Source: Rickettsiales bacterium (lineage in GTDB: Bacteria; Pseudomonadota; Alphaproteobacteria; Rickettsiales; Deianiraeaceae). Taken from it: a DNA stretch of 5,926 nucleotides. The DNA lies in NCBI GenBank assembly GCA_017477855.1, contig JAFUUN010000057.1, forward strand, positions 1 to 5,926, given 5' to 3'. Both the position numbers and the translations under genes were made by a program. Of the stretch, positions 5,448 to 5,926 are shown one piece after another. How positions within the stretch are numbered: the first letter of the stretch is position 1; each line of letters begins with the position of its first letter. The notes under the pieces were generated by a model. That model ran no database searches and was not told the origin of the DNA. It saw nothing but the letters and a program-made list of their open reading frames with translations.

Positions 5448-5528
5448 GTTGCGCGGCGCGGAGCGCGTTTGGCCGACGAGGAACGAGGCGCAGCCAAACG
5501 GCGAGGGCGTGGCCTCGGGCGGCGCAAC
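5448..5528 (+). repeat. GC-rich palindromic element, copy 3 (81 bp, variant A)
   Basis: This copy is identical to copy 2 except for one base at 5454, and lies in the same orientation 1103 bases away, so the two are direct repeats bracketing virB2-ybeY. Ends GTTGCGC and GCGCAAC pair, and the AT flanks extend the palindrome (AAATTAT on the left against ATAATTT on the right, offset by two bases). The internal stem pairs CGTTTGGC (5466-5473) with GCCAAACG (5493-5500). It lies 28 bases beyond the stop of the lysine-rich gene and upstream of virB2. The length is 27 codons, open in all six frames. Confidence 0.93.
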
Positions 5529-5556
5529 ATAATTTTATTTTTTAGTTAGTAAAAAT

Positions 5557-5926
5557 CTATTTCTCATCCTCATCTTTCATCTTAATCTCCATCACCTTCA
5601 ACTTGTCATGCTTGTCCTTATAACCATAGGTTTTCTGCTTGACCTTTGCTTTTTTCTTAGCCGCCTTGCTTGGCTTTTTCTTATTCCTTGGCTCCATCTC
5701 ATCCTCAAATGTGATAACCGGCACAACCTTTTTATAGCCCGCTCTTGTCTTGTATGCAAATGTATCATTTATCACCAAACACTGGCTCGCAGGAACATCA
5801 ATTTTCACATCATCATAAATCGTAATCCTGTCCACAAACGCGCTTGGCAAGCGGAACATCGCCACATTATGACGCTTTTGCTCCCTGTCATAAGTCGCCA
5901 ACCCGTGCTCATCATCCATTGTCTGG
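5557..5926 (-). CDS. Unrecognised lysine-rich protein (C-terminal part, cut by window edge)
   Basis: I do not recognise this protein. The frame is open from the window edge to a TAG at 5557, giving about 122 residues. An ATG at 5919 could be a start, but two further open codons (Gln, Thr) precede it at the edge and no start signal is visible, so it is probably a C-terminal fragment of a longer gene. Counting from that Met, residues 17-77 look like folded beta-rich sequence (FRLPSAFVDRITIYDDVKID, then VPVITF). Residues 84-102 are a basic run with many Lys (NKKKPSKAAKKKAKVKQK), and the end is acidic (KMKDEDEK). There is no membrane segment in the visible part. The basic tail might bind nucleic acid or act as an unstructured linker; this is inference only. 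Element copy 3 lies 28 bases beyond its stop. Confidence 0.7.
   Translation of the reverse strand, partial: QTMDDEHGLATYDREQKRHNVAMFRLPSAFVDRITIYDDVKIDVPASQCLVINDTFAYKTRAGYKKVVPVITFEDEMEPRNKKKPSKAAKKKAKVKQKTYGYKDKHDKLKVMEIKMKDEDEK

Noticed and set aside
692..5528. Repeats as a CRISPR array
   Set aside because: Copies are kilobases apart with genes between them, and there are no regular spacers or cas genes.
4345..5528. Elements as intrinsic terminators
   Set aside because: The stems are not followed by a U-run on the strand transcribed from the adjacent gene.

Overview
The window looks like a compact, AT-rich genome of a host-associated alphaproteobacterium. The best guess is the order Rickettsiales or a close relative; this is an inference, not proven. 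It rests on a VirB2/TrbC-type secretion pilin standing alone next to a housekeeping gene, a TRL-family lipoprotein, an AI-2E family permease, short gene spacing, weak or absent Shine-Dalgarno sequences, and GC-rich palindromic elements dispersed in AT-rich spacers.

Layout, left to right. 1-201 (minus) is the N-terminal 67 codons of fabZ, cut by the window edge. A short divergent promoter region (202-289) separates it from a single-domain MazG-like pyrophosphohydrolase (290-688, plus). GC-rich element copy 1 (692-778) follows its stop codon. Next comes a small TRL-like lipoprotein (824-1093, plus), whose stop codon directly abuts the stop of a convergent AI-2E/PerM-type permease (1094-2173, minus). 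From here to the right edge every gene is on the minus strand. They are listed here in coordinate order, which is opposite to transcription: the permease; a decayed element copy (2205-2261); a DNA methyltransferase fused to an HNH nuclease (2268-3596); a LysE-type exporter (3637-4263); element copy 2 (4345-4425); ybeY (4459-4932); a VirB2/TrbC-like pilin (4935-5375); element copy 3 (5448-5528); and the C-terminal part of an unrecognised lysine-rich protein (5557 to the edge).

How the genes work together. They serve unrelated functions: lipid synthesis, nucleotide clean-up, envelope lipoprotein, transport, DNA modification and possibly cleavage, export, rRNA maturation, and type IV secretion or pili. 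The one tight unit is virB2-ybeY: the ybeY ribosome binding site lies over the last codons and stop of virB2, so ybeY translation is probably coupled to the pilin gene. The exporter and the methyltransferase-HNH gene may be co-transcribed (40-base gap).

The most interesting content is a family of four short GC-rich elements (81, 81, 87 and 57 bases) with inverted-repeat ends. One lies in each of the four spacers that exceed about 90 bases, always just 3' of a gene. Two copies differ at one base and bracket virB2-ybeY as direct repeats. All four lengths are multiples of three, and nearly every reading frame through them is open. This recalls the Rickettsia palindromic elements that insert in frame into genes, although I see no evidence that it is the same family. 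No spacer in the window exceeds 300 bases, and I see no tRNA, rRNA, CRISPR array or transposase gene.
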